Notes under the pieces: model-generated
What the model saw: only the letters and a program-made list of their open reading frames with translations
Databases searched by the model: none
Told to the model about the DNA's origin: nothing
Program-made: the position numbers and the translations under genes
Assembly: GCA_023384415.1 (NCBI GenBank)
Contig: JAHDWJ010000001.1
Location: 270,799-334,798, forward strand
DNA: 64,000 nt
Source of the DNA: Anaerolineae bacterium
Lineage (GTDB): Bacteria; Chloroflexota; Anaerolineae; Promineifilales; Promineifilaceae
Direction of reading: 5' to 3'
Shown here: piece after piece, positions 15,369 through 25,300 of the stretch
Numbering within the stretch: the stretch's first letter is position 1
Layout: each line of letters begins with the position of its first letter

Positions 15369-17321
15369 TTATACCCCTAAATCATCGGCGACCCAGGCCA
15401 GGCCGGCCGCTTCCAGGGCCGCGCGGGTGGGGGTACCGGTGGTTACATCCCAACCAGCCTGCTCAAAATACATGTCCAATCCAGCCTTGAGTTCAGGTTC
15501 ATCCAGGATGATGCCATCGCTGCGGCCGCCGCTCAGGGCTTTGCGGAACAGTTTTTTGGGTAGGGTGTCCTGGTCACGGTTTAACCCTTCACGAGCATTA
15601 TAAGCCCGCATCAGGTTCAACCGCCGCTGTCCAATCTCCTGAATCTCATCAACGCCAATATCCCAGCCGGTGGTGGCACTCATCAACTCAGCCATATCCT
15701 GGGGTCCATAGAGCTGCCAGGCCGGGCCGTAGACGAATTGGCAGACGTTAATGGTGTCGGTGGTGCTGTAGTTGTATTGGGTTTTGAGGGCAAACTCCAC
15801 TTTTTCGGCGTTGAGAACTTTGGTGGCTTGCGGCCGCGTCAACCCCAATGGTTCCAGGAATCGTTTCGTGCCCGGGGCTTCCGGTTTGCCTTCATATACC
15901 TTGGGGTGGTAATTCGGATCATGCTCCGAAGATTGATGATCGGCCCCAAATGGGTTGACGGCATAAATGAGGGCCAGGCTCCGTTTGACGTGGGGCATGT
16001 GGGCCGGCAGCTCCTGCCCTTTTACGGTTAATAAATATTCATGTCCTTTGCCCAGGTGGTCGGCGGCCTTGGCTGATCCCATGGCCAGCACATCGCCAAT
16101 TCCTTCCCGCTTGAGCGTTTTCTCTAACATGGCGATCATCGCTTCAGCATTACCAAAACGGAGATCAAGGCCATCCAACTCTTCCTGAGTAAATACCCCA
16201 TTTTCATAACAATCCATGGCCCAGGAGAGGGTAGCCCCACAAGAGATGGTATCTACGCCATATTCGTTGCAAAGCTGGTTGGCGTAAGTGACGGCGTGTA
16301 AATCTTCAACGCCACAGTAAGAGCCGAAGGTAGCGATGGTTTCGTACTCTGGGCCACCATATTCGGGTACAAGTTTGATTCCTTGCCATTCGCTTTCCAC
16401 TACCCGCTTACAGCGGACGATACAGGCGTAACAGGTGTCACGGCCTTGCTTGTCTTGATTCCCAGCTTCGGCGCCGCGCAGCAGTTCATCATAAAGCCGC
16501 TCCCCGCTGATGAGGTTGGCTGTCTCCATGGCCCCGGCATCCCAGTTGCGGGTAGGCAGACCCCCAGCCCCGTGATTGGCCATGACCGTATCGGCGGTGC
16601 CATATTTGCCAAACAGTTCCATGTCACTGTCAGGGAATTCGGCGGCCCCTTTCTTGGAGAGGGCGGCGATGCGTCCTTTGTGGGCGGGGGTGATTTTGCC
16701 GCGGCCGCGTACTACAATCGCCTTCAACTTTTTACTCCCCATCACGGCCCCCACGCCGGTGCGCCCCCAAGCCCGGTTAGCCATATTCATCACGGCGGCG
16801 AAATTAGATAACTTTTCTCCCGCCGGACCAACCTGGGCAATTTCCACTTTGTTATCTCCTAGCTCTTCTTTGAGAGCTTCATCTACGGCCAGGGTAGATT
16901 TTCCCCATAGGTGGGCAGCATCGCGTAGTTCGGCTTTGCCGTCTTCAATCCAGAGATAAACGGGGGACGCGGCCGCGCCTTTTACCACAATTGCATCAAA
17001 CCCCGCTCGTTTCAACTCAGCCGGCCAAAACCCACCAGCCTGGCTGTCGGCCGCACCGCCGCTGCTGGGAGATTTGCAAGTAATGGTGCTGCGGCTTTGC
17101 CCACTAACCGGCAGCCCGGTGGGGGCACTGAGGGTAAACACCAACGTATTCTCTGGACCAAGCGGATCAGCGCCCTGGGGGGTGTTCTTCCACAGGTAAT
17201 ACAGTCCCATCAGGCTGCCCCCCACATAATGACGATAAAACGTTTCATCTGGCTGTTCTATCTCAACAGTCTGATTTGTTAGATCAACATGTAAAATTTT
17301 TCCCGCATAGCCATATAACAT
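15369..17321 (-). CDS. aor: Tungsten-containing aldehyde:ferredoxin oxidoreductase
   Basis: A 650-residue enzyme of the AOR family, which oxidises aldehydes to acids with ferredoxin as electron acceptor, using a tungsto-bispterin cofactor and a 4Fe-4S cluster. The N-terminal domain starts YGYAGKILHVDLT, with PTGLPVSGQSRST in the pterin-binding part and a GRTGVGAVMGSKKLKAIVVRG strand region. Three cluster cysteines lie near 292, 295 and 299 (DTCYACIVRC) and the fourth near 527 (INVCQF). Length is normal. The start has AAGGAG nearby upstream. With tupABC and the ModE-type gene at the window start it forms a tungsten uptake-and-use theme. Physiological aldehyde unknown. Confidence 0.92.
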   Translation of the reverse strand: MLYGYAGKILHVDLTNQTVEIEQPDETFYRHYVGGSLMGLYYLWKNTPQGADPLGPENTLVFTLSAPTGLPVSGQSRSTITCKSPSSGGAADSQAGGFWPAELKRAGFDAIVVKGAAASPVYLWIEDGKAELRDAAHLWGKSTLAVDEALKEELGDNKVEIAQVGPAGEKLSNFAAVMNMANRAWGRTGVGAVMGSKKLKAIVVRGRGKITPAHKGRIAALSKKGAAEFPDSDMELFGKYGTADTVMANHGAGGLPTRNWDAGAMETANLISGERLYDELLRGAEAGNQDKQGRDTCYACIVRCKRVVESEWQGIKLVPEYGGPEYETIATFGSYCGVEDLHAVTYANQLCNEYGVDTISCGATLSWAMDCYENGVFTQEELDGLDLRFGNAEAMIAMLEKTLKREGIGDVLAMGSAKAADHLGKGHEYLLTVKGQELPAHMPHVKRSLALIYAVNPFGADHQSSEHDPNYHPKVYEGKPEAPGTKRFLEPLGLTRPQATKVLNAEKVEFALKTQYNYSTTDTINVCQFVYGPAWQLYGPQDMAELMSATTGWDIGVDEIQEIGQRRLNLMRAYNAREGLNRDQDTLPKKLFRKALSGGRSDGIILDEPELKAGLDMYFEQAGWDVTTGTPTRAALEAAGLAWVADDLGV

Positions 17322-17599
17322 GGGTCGCTCCTTGATTCAATGGGTTAAATAGGGTATTTACGATTTGCGATTTTAGATTTATGATGGGTACGTGTGGTAG
17401 ACGAAACCAGATACAATCCAAAATCTTTCTTTGAAAACGCTAGATATAACGATGTCTCACATTTTCCCTTCAATCATCTCCATTCGCAAATCCTCATCTT
17501 TTTGGCCAAAGAAGATAACAGGGAGACCATACGCCATACGGAATAACAGCATATCCCCTCAATTCCTAGATCGATCTATTCGATTCAACTCCTCTTTCA
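17322..17599. other. Intergenic region upstream of AOR
   Basis: About 280 nt, AT-rich, between divergent genes. It holds the AOR promoter region on the minus strand. A short open frame at 17431-17628 has no family features and was not called. Confidence 0.4.
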
Positions 17600-17629
17600 T
17601 TGCGTTACCTTGCCCCCCCGCGATATAAT
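17600..17629 (+). promoter_or_regulatory. Promoter giving a predicted leaderless transcript
   Basis: TTGCGT (17600-17605), 18-nt spacer, consensus TATAAT (17624-17629). The ATG of the next gene is at 17636, only 6 nt after the -10 box, so transcription would begin at or next to the start codon. Confidence 0.6.
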
Positions 17630-17635
17630 CAACTT

Positions 17636-18025
17636 ATGCAGATCAATTTTTTTGACGATCCCTTGCTGACTCCCAGAGTGCGCGAAAAGGTGCAGGTGAA
17701 TCAGATTGGGTTATTCGTTTATCCTGATAAACGGCGTGTTGCCGTAGGTCTAAATATAACTCCTTTTCTGGAACGGCCTTCACTGGAGTTGAATATTCGC
17801 AATGAGATCGGCCAGGTAGCTGCGACGCTGTCTGTCATTGAAGCCAATGAGCCAAATTTCAGTCTGACAATGCACTTACGGGAAACTATCCCGGCTGCCC
17901 AATATCGCCTTGAATGTATTCTTTACTATGCTAAACCTGGTGAAGAGAAGATCGTGGTAGATAAGCAAATGGCTGCTTTCACCATGTCTCAGCCCGGAGA
18001 GCAAATCATCTACCAGCTTGGGTAA
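17636..18025 (+). CDS. Conserved-looking hypothetical protein upstream of the Ser/Thr kinase
   Basis: A 129-residue cytoplasmic-type protein of alternating strands, not recognised. It has no signal peptide or membrane helix. It is 2 nt upstream of the kinase gene and so certainly in one operon with it. The start at 17636 coincides with the expected transcription start of a strong promoter, implying leaderless translation. It may be a kinase substrate or partner; that is inference from position only. Confidence 0.7.
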   Translation: MQINFFDDPLLTPRVREKVQVNQIGLFVYPDKRRVAVGLNITPFLERPSLELNIRNEIGQVAATLSVIEANEPNFSLTMHLRETIPAAQYRLECILYYAKPGEEKIVVDKQMAAFTMSQPGEQIIYQLG

Positions 18026-18027
18026 TT

Positions 18028-20160
18028 ATGGACGATTCTTTAATAGGTCAAAACATTGGCAGATATCGCATCATTGAGCGGCTGGGTCGCGGCGGCATGG
18101 CTGAGGTGTATAAGGGCTATGACGAAAACCTGGAGCGGTTTGTCGCGATCAAATTGATGCATCCATTTCTGGCCAGTGAAGAGGATTTTATTGGCCGGTT
18201 CCGCCGGGAAGCCAAAGCCATGGCGGCTTTGAATCATGCCAATATCGTTAAGGTTTATGATTTTGATGCTTCTGGCAACCGTACTTATATTGTCATGGAG
18301 TACCTGAGCCAGGGAACGTTAAAAGATAAATTAGAAGATTTAGCCCGTCGGGGGCAAAAAATTTCTCTGGCCGAGGCAATTCAGGTCGTTCTGCAAATTG
18401 CCGATGCTCTCTCTTATGCCCACAGCCGGGGGATGATTCACCGGGATATTAAACCGCCCAATATCATGTTTAATGATTATGGAGCGGCTATTTTGTCTGA
18501 CTTTGGCATTGCTAAAGTCGTTTCTGGGCCGACCTTTACGCAAACAGGGGCCATGATCGGCTCGCCGGCGTATATGTCCCCAGAGCAGGGATTGGGCAAG
18601 CCTGGAGATGAGCGGAGTGATATTTACTCTCTGGGCGTACTTTTCTTCCAACTGGCGACGGGGCAGCTTCCCTTTGCTGCTGATACGCCGCTGGCGGTGG
18701 CTCTGAAACATGTCAACGCCCCCATTCCCGACCCCAGCGAATTAAACCCGGCTATTCCGGAAGGGGTACGAGAGGTGATTGTCCGGGCGATGGCTAAAGA
18801 GCCGGATGAGCGGTTTCCTACGGCTAAGGCGATGGCTGATGCGCTGCGGGAGGTGCTACGAACGGCAGATGCAACCTTACTGCAAGCGTTACCAGCGGCT
18901 TTGCTTAAGGAGCAGCCTACTCCCCCTCCGCTCAGCGGTGTGATCACAACGCCACCGGGGACGCAGGCGCGGCCGCCATTGGATAAAACTCAGGTTGTCA
19001 CGCCCCCAGATAAAACGATGGTGGCGACTCCTGTAGGTGTAGACACTGGCAGCCGTGGGGTTAATGGGGGCAGCGGCCGCAAAATACCCTGGGTCCTGAT
19101 TGGCGGCGTAGCGATGGTATTGCTGCTGCTGGCTGTTGCTTTTGGAGGGTATGCCCTGGCCCAAGTCCGGAACGATGACGCTTCCACCCCTACTTCGGCC
19201 CTGGCTGCCGTGACCGAAGAGACCCCTGAACCAACCCTGACTGAGGCCCCAGCCGTTATAGATAATCCGACAGAAACGGTTGCACCAACCTCTACGCCTA
19301 CCACAACCCCTACGTTGACACCGACAACGGTTGTTGATGAGCCACCCACCTTAGCGCCTACCTTTACGGCCACTACAGATGCTACTGCTACGCACACTGC
19401 TCTTTGTCTGGCTAATCCGGCAGTGCGGGTGGTGAACTACTACACTTACCAAAATACGCAAAGTAAATCGGCCCCGGTCAACGTCAGCAATATGCGTCTG
19501 AATTTTGTTCTGGAAAATAATGGTACGCAAGGGTGTTCCTGGCCAACGGATTTGCAGTTGGTTTATGTAGAGGGACGCGATTTTGGGTTGAGTCAGCCAG
19601 TGGTGGTACCTGGTGGGTTGGCTCCCGGAGCCAATACGACCATTACGGTAAATAATTTGCGTACGCCGGCTCAATCTGGCAGTTATGAGAGTACCTGGCA
19701 GCTAAAGACCAGTGATGGGGAGTTGTTTGGTCCACCTATTGTCTTTACGCTGACTATTTTTGTGCCGACAACACCAACCCCTACTCCGTCTCCCACTCCG
19801 GCTGTCACGCCAACACCCGCGGCCGCGCTCAACTTTACTTGGGCTATCGCCTCTTGTGAATACCCTGGCGGGGCTGATACGGCTCAGGAATTCCGCTGCA
19901 CCCTGTTCATTACACCATCTGGAGGGAGCGGGCTGTACACGATTGAGGTGTTTGATGCCACTCCGCCCACCCGTTATGAGAGGCGTACAGGTGGCGTTCA
20001 GCATTATATTAATGGTCGTCGCTGTTTCCCCTGGATTAACGAAGTTAATGTCATTGACGAGAACACGGGCATAAAAGTGACTCAGAATATTTATTTTGAT
20101 CCCAAAGTGGGACCGTACTTCCCTGGTGGACAGGGATGCAAGATGCCGGGTGAGACGTGA
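18028..20160 (+). CDS. Membrane Ser/Thr protein kinase with NBR1-like Ig ectodomain
   Basis: A 710-residue PknB-type kinase. The catalytic domain spans about 11-275: glycine loop GRGGMAEVY, VAIK lysine, HRDIKPPN catalytic loop, DFG and a GSPAYMSPEQ activation segment. A Pro/Thr-rich linker is followed by one membrane helix at about 353-380, then a Thr/Pro-rich stalk and an extracellular beta domain (about 460-570: NNGTQGCSWP, VPGG-APG, SYESTWQLKTSDGELFG) that matches the NBR1-like four-Trp Ig domain. A second Thr/Pro linker leads to a final Cys-containing beta region. PASTA repeats, the usual ligand part of PknB, are absent. It probably senses an external ligand. Confidence 0.9.
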   Translation: MDDSLIGQNIGRYRIIERLGRGGMAEVYKGYDENLERFVAIKLMHPFLASEEDFIGRFRREAKAMAALNHANIVKVYDFDASGNRTYIVMEYLSQGTLKDKLEDLARRGQKISLAEAIQVVLQIADALSYAHSRGMIHRDIKPPNIMFNDYGAAILSDFGIAKVVSGPTFTQTGAMIGSPAYMSPEQGLGKPGDERSDIYSLGVLFFQLATGQLPFAADTPLAVALKHVNAPIPDPSELNPAIPEGVREVIVRAMAKEPDERFPTAKAMADALREVLRTADATLLQALPAALLKEQPTPPPLSGVITTPPGTQARPPLDKTQVVTPPDKTMVATPVGVDTGSRGVNGGSGRKIPWVLIGGVAMVLLLLAVAFGGYALAQVRNDDASTPTSALAAVTEETPEPTLTEAPAVIDNPTETVAPTSTPTTTPTLTPTTVVDEPPTLAPTFTATTDATATHTALCLANPAVRVVNYYTYQNTQSKSAPVNVSNMRLNFVLENNGTQGCSWPTDLQLVYVEGRDFGLSQPVVVPGGLAPGANTTITVNNLRTPAQSGSYESTWQLKTSDGELFGPPIVFTLTIFVPTTPTPTPSPTPAVTPTPAAALNFTWAIASCEYPGGADTAQEFRCTLFITPSGGSGLYTIEVFDATPPTRYERRTGGVQHYINGRRCFPWINEVNVIDENTGIKVTQNIYFDPKVGPYFPGGQGCKMPGET

Positions 20161-20172
20161 TCCGTGATGAGT

Positions 20173-20203
20173 GAGGCGTGAGCATTTCCACTGATCACGC
20201 CTC
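20173..20203. terminator. Hairpin between convergent kinase and recombinase-like genes
   Basis: GAGGCGTGA (20173-20181) and TCACGCCTC (20195-20203), a perfect 9-bp stem between two converging genes. It shares its arms with the hairpin at 15316-15354. Confidence 0.55.
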
Positions 20204-20212
20204 GCTTGTCAA

Positions 20213-21181
20213 TTATTCTCCCTGGTGTAACTCTTTTAATCTATCCAGCTTCTTCTTTGTTTCGCGCCAGGTAATTTTAGATAGCCCCAGCCGCTGGCGA
20301 ATCTCATCCGGTTCGGTACCTCGTTTAGAATCGGCCAGAGCCGAAGCCCAACGTAAATTCTCAAAGGAGAGCAGCCCCTGCTCCAGGCCACAAGCCATCC
20401 CCACATCGGTTAAAATATATTCTAAGTTACGCGCCGTACAGGTGAAGAGGGTATCGGTGGGCTCATACTGCCGGGTATATTCATCTAACACTTTGAGCCA
20501 TTCTGGCTCCAGGCCAACTTTACGCTCTTTGACCCGCAGGCGGGGGTTTTTGTAGCGGATAAAGAGAAATGGGTCGCCAGGGTTGGAGCGGTCTATATGG
20601 TTGGGGACGATGGCCATGGCTTCCCCTTTTTTGATGCCGGTTTGCAGGAGGAGAGTGAGGAGAAGGTGCGGCCGCGCATCTGCTTTTTGTCGGGGTGCCC
20701 CTTTACGCCACCGCTCTGTCACCGCCAGGGCCTGGGCCAACTGCTCCTCGGTGGGGATGTGGGGCAGTGGGCTGGTGACGCTGCTTTGGATGACTGCGGC
20801 CGCTGGGTCCAACACCAGCACCCCCGATTTTTGCAGCCAGCCAAAAAACACTTTGATAGAGGTAACGCGCCGGGCATACGATTTGGGGCTGCACGGCACA
20901 TCACGATCATAGAGCAGCCAATGGAGAAAATCGTTCAGGTTTTTGGTGCCAACTTCGTTAATGGGCTGGCCAATCCCCAGATATTTGCCCAGGAGACGGA
21001 TGTCACTGGCAAACGCTTTGATGGTATTTTGGGCGAACCCCTCATCTTGCATGTGTTGTTCAAACTGCCCCAACGCCGCCTTCAAGGATGAGTCTCCGGT
21101 AAGTGGTGGCAGGGTGAGAGGGGTCTGCTCTGGTAGTGTCCCTTTGGGAAAGAGGGGGTCTTGTTTCTCAGGTTGAGCCAT
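20213..21181 (-). CDS. Tyrosine recombinase (Xer/phage integrase) homologue lacking catalytic residues
   Basis: A 322-residue protein with the two-domain plan of XerC/D: a SAM-like N-terminal core-binding domain (about 40-135, GQFEQHMQDEGFAQNTIKAF) and a C-terminal domain. The catalytic set is eroded: box I is TGIKKGE where active enzymes have TGLRxSE (Arg to Lys), box II is ENLRW instead of HxLRH (His to Glu, Arg kept), LGH is LGL, and the nucleophilic Tyr position reads Lys in WRETKKKL. It is unlikely to cut DNA but may still bind it. GGAG 7 nt before 21181 decides that start over the ATG at 21193. No other mobile-element gene is adjacent. Confidence 0.75.
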   Translation of the reverse strand: MAQPEKQDPLFPKGTLPEQTPLTLPPLTGDSSLKAALGQFEQHMQDEGFAQNTIKAFASDIRLLGKYLGIGQPINEVGTKNLNDFLHWLLYDRDVPCSPKSYARRVTSIKVFFGWLQKSGVLVLDPAAAVIQSSVTSPLPHIPTEEQLAQALAVTERWRKGAPRQKADARPHLLLTLLLQTGIKKGEAMAIVPNHIDRSNPGDPFLFIRYKNPRLRVKERKVGLEPEWLKVLDEYTRQYEPTDTLFTCTARNLEYILTDVGMACGLEQGLLSFENLRWASALADSKRGTEPDEIRQRLGLSKITWRETKKKLDRLKELHQGE

Positions 21182-21280
21182 AACAATCTCCATTTTTTCG
21201 TATAGATGGTAAAAGGGTAACGAATTTGGTGGAGGTTGTCAAGGGATGCGAGTGTGCGAGCGGGCGGGTAAGGCAACTGC

Positions 21281-22060
21281 TCACTGCCATCCCGGTGGTC
21301 GTTTTTCCAGGAAGGCGCGTAACCCTTCCTGCCCTTCTGGGCTGGCCCGGCGGTGAGCGATGAGCTGGGCGGTAGTTTCGCGCATGGCCTCTTTAGGCTG
21401 GTAGGCAACGGTGCGGATAAGCTGCTTGGCGGCCGCGCTTGCGCCAGGCGCCGCCAGCAACAGTTGTTCTACTCGTTCCCCCACCTTCTCATCCAGGGCA
21501 GCCTCATCGGCGGCCAGGTGGTGAACCAGGCCAATGTGCCGGGCATGAGCCGCTGAAAACCGCTCCCCGGTGAGAAACAACTCTCGCCCCTGGCTAACCC
21601 CAATTTTGGCCAGGACAAACGGGGAGATGACGGCGGGGATAATTCCCAGGCGAACCTCGCTGAAAGCAAAGGTGGCCCGCTCAACAGCGACTACGATGTC
21701 GCAGCAGCTCACCAGGCCGGCCCCCCCACCGATGGCGGCGCCGTTGATGCGGCCGATGACTGGTTTGGGACAGCTATCAACGGCGTTCATCAGGTCAAAG
21801 ATGGCCTGACTGTCGGCCAGATTTTCGGCGAAGGTGTAGGACGCGGCCGCGTGCATGAATGAGACATCAGCCCCGGCACAAAAGCTGCGGCCGCGGCCCG
21901 TCAATATCACCACCCGTACTGTTTCATCCTGCCCTACGGTTTGGAAAGCCTCAGTCAGCCCGGCAATAAGCTGGGGGTTAAAAGCGTTGTGGCTTTCAGG
22001 CCGGTTTAGAGCAATGGTAGCCAGCGGGGGGGTAAGGGTTAATTCGATAAATGAAGTCAT
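21281..22060 (-). CDS. Enoyl-CoA hydratase/isomerase family protein
   Basis: A 259-residue crotonase-fold enzyme. LNRPESHNAF near 17-26, GRGRSFCAGADVS near 55-67 and INGAAIGGGAGL near 103-114 make up the CoA pocket and oxyanion hole. It probably hydrates or isomerises an enoyl-CoA in fatty-acid or amino-acid breakdown; the acid residues do not fix which reaction. It lies downstream of nothing on its strand and 100 nt upstream of the recombinase-like gene. Confidence 0.88.
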   Translation of the reverse strand: MTSFIELTLTPPLATIALNRPESHNAFNPQLIAGLTEAFQTVGQDETVRVVILTGRGRSFCAGADVSFMHAAASYTFAENLADSQAIFDLMNAVDSCPKPVIGRINGAAIGGGAGLVSCCDIVVAVERATFAFSEVRLGIIPAVISPFVLAKIGVSQGRELFLTGERFSAAHARHIGLVHHLAADEAALDEKVGERVEQLLLAAPGASAAAKQLIRTVAYQPKEAMRETTAQLIAHRRASPEGQEGLRAFLEKRPPGWQ

Positions 22061-22322
22061 TATGGGCCTCGGCAGCGTTTTTTTGCGTTTCCTGGTGTAA
22101 GGTCACAACCAGTCAACTATATTATTCTATCTGGCGAACTGCGTTGGGAACAAATTTGAGGCAATGACAAAAAGCAATAGTAACTTTTTCTTACGGTTAT
22201 TTGTTTTGTAAGATTAGGGGGGTATCCTTGTCAAAATTTGTTGCCCAAGACAATCTACCTGTCGTGCTAAACTAAATATCAACTTGCCGCACAACCCAGG
22301 GAGACTTCATAGGAGTTTAAAG

Positions 22323-25300
22323 ATGAAGCCATCTACTGCTGGCCGCTGTTTTCGTGTTCTGAGCGTCGTTGTCGCTATTGCCGTATTTCTGTCGGTGCTC
22401 GTGCCAACTGTGCGTAATAAATTATTGGCTGATGTGATTAAAAATGTGGAAGCGGGGGAGGAGGTTACAAATTTTCCTCTTTTGCCCCACCTGCTTTATC
22501 TCCCCTCAATATTAACCCCACCCTACGTTATAGAAACGACCATTCCCTTAACTGGTGGCAGCCTGATTGCTCCAGAATATGGGTTTATTCTCACGGTTCC
22601 GGCTAATTATTACAGTGAACCGTTACGTTTTGTTTATGTTGCGCGGCCGGCACCAGTTATAAACGGCACTTATATCTGGCATTCTGCGTTTGATTTGCAT
22701 GCGTATGCGGCTGATGGAATAGAAATCACCCAATTTGATGAGCTGCTTACTCTGGCGCAGACCTACGATGAAACCATCCCAAATAATATTAACCCAGATG
22801 ATCTCTACCTGGCGTACCAAGGGGAAGATGGCAATTGGGTCGCATTGCCGTCGGTGGTGGATGTAGATGGACAAAAGGTAACGGCCGTTACTGATCATTT
22901 CACTCCCTTCGCCCTGATGGCTCCTGCTGATTCTGTTCCCTATGAAGTTGGTATTAGAGATCCTGTGGTCGGCCCCGAATATTTTACAGATGCATTTCGT
23001 GCGGCATATCACCGTAATGGGGGTGAATCAGAAATTGGATTACCGTTTGGGTTTGTACATCGCTATTTTGAAGATGGGGGTGATGACGATAGTACAAATC
23101 CATGGATTCAAGATTTTAACTGGGCCAGTATTATTTATAACCCCGATACTGGGACAGCTTATTACATTCAAGGTGAGTATATCAGTAAGTACGTTAATTC
23201 AGGCGGGCCAGGTGGTTTTCTTGGTTTGCCTGTGAGTGATCGCTTTACCCCACCAGATAGTGCTATATTGATGGATAAACATACTGATTTCATGGAGAAT
23301 GAAGTACAGCAGTTTGAATATGGCTTTATTGGCGAGGATAGCAATGAAAGTAATGGCAGTGGGTTTATGGCAGTGCGTTATTACCCGATTTTTTCAGGGG
23401 CCGACATTTCTGTTGAATGGTACGATCCGGATCCAGGTAACGGTATCCCGGAAGTAAAAGCTCGCGTCACATTAACTACCCGTGATGTCTTTGGTCATCC
23501 ATCTTATAACGATAAAAGAGAAGCAGGACCAGCAGACATCTGGATCGAAGCTGATGATAATTACTTTGATGGTTGGGTTCCGGGTCAAGGCTCAGAGCCT
23601 AAAATTTGGGAAAACCTCGATCCGGTAGGGGAGTTTTCCTTCCGGCTTGAAGCCTGGGTAAATGGAGCAGGGGGGTACCAGGCTGGTTATCTTGCCTGTG
23701 ATTCCTACAAGAAGGAGCAAGCGGAAGAACCCCCTTCTTCTTATCTATTCGGGCCAATTCCGTTAAGTGTAAATGGATACTCAAACTCTTGGAGCTATGA
23801 TTGTACCGGTTTTGGCGGTGGCGGTGGCTATAATGATACCATATCCCCTACTATCACACATTCTCCTGCAGATGACGTATGGCAAAATGGCCATGGTTGG
23901 GCGCAAATAGATGCACATGTTTCTGATAATGTTCGGGTTGCATACACAACGCTATATGTAAACGGACAGGCATACCCCATGACCCTCTGGGCGGGTAACG
24001 TTATCTCTGGGACTTACGCCAGAGTTGTACCGCTAAGGCTGGGACAAAACGAATATTATTTTGAAGCATATGACACCTCTGGTAACCGGGCGCGTTTGCC
24101 TGAAAATGAGGGTGAATTCTTCCATGTTTATGCTACCCAAGATGCTGATTTTGGCTTCCGCCCTGATATGGGTTACAGCGATGATCCGGTGAACACTGGA
24201 TTGGGGAACTTTGTTTTCAACTATGTGGATGTGGAAATCCCGGCGTTGGGGCCAGGTATTGTCATTGAGCGATGGTTTAACCACCAAAGCCGCTATAACG
24301 GTCTCTTTGGTATTGGCTGGACTTTTGCCTACGATATGCGCCTGCAACTGGTTGATAATCTGCTTCTGAGCGGGGCGCAACTGCGTTATGGGGATGGGCA
24401 TACGGTTAATTTTGCCCGCAATGGAACTGGGGAGTTTGTTTCTGATGATACACCTCACGATATTTTGCGGGAAATAGGGGGTGAGTATGTCCTGATAACG
24501 AAACAAGATATTAACTACCATTTCAATGCAAACGGCCGTCTCACGCGGATTAGTGATGATGACGGGAACAGCATTATTTTTGCTTATTCAGGTGAGGTAT
24601 TGAGCAGCCTGACCGATGCTTCTGGGCGCGTTCTCACATTTACATATGAAGATGGACGCATCATGGCGATAGATGTGCCTGATTATGGCACACTCACTTA
24701 TGAGTACATTGATGGCCGCTTAATTGCCGCCACAGATACAGAGGGCAATGTCTCGCAATACAGCTATGATGATGAAGGCTGTATCCTTTCGATTACGTCG
24801 CCAAATGGAAACCCATTCTTAAATTCACAGACCTGTGACGAAGATGGTCGGGTTACTTACCAGCTTGGGGGAACGGGGTATGTCAACCAGTTCAGTTATG
24901 ACGATGACGTAACGACTATTACTGACCCCTATGGTAATGTGACCACCCACGTTTATGATGAAGAATTTCATCTTATTGAGAATCGGGATGCGTTGGGCAA
25001 CTCCATTTTCTACACCTATAGCGAAGACCATTTGCCGTTGTCAATAACAGATAAAAATGGCAACACAACGACTTATACCTATGACGAGCGGGGCAACCTG
25101 CTCACGGTAACCGATCCTCATGGAAATGTCACAATCTATACCTACGATGCTGATGACAATGTTTTAACCCGTACTGATGCTCTGGGGAATCTATTTACCT
25201 ATGAATACGATGCCGAGGGGCATCTGGTGCGTTCGATTGCGCCTGATGGGGGGGTGGTTGAGCATAACTATAATGACGAAGGGCTGCTCATTCGCACTGT

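Noticed and set aside
20213..21181. Reading the recombinase-like gene as proof of a mobile element
   Set aside because: No flanking att repeats, tRNA or phage/transfer genes are adjacent, and the catalytic residues are lost.
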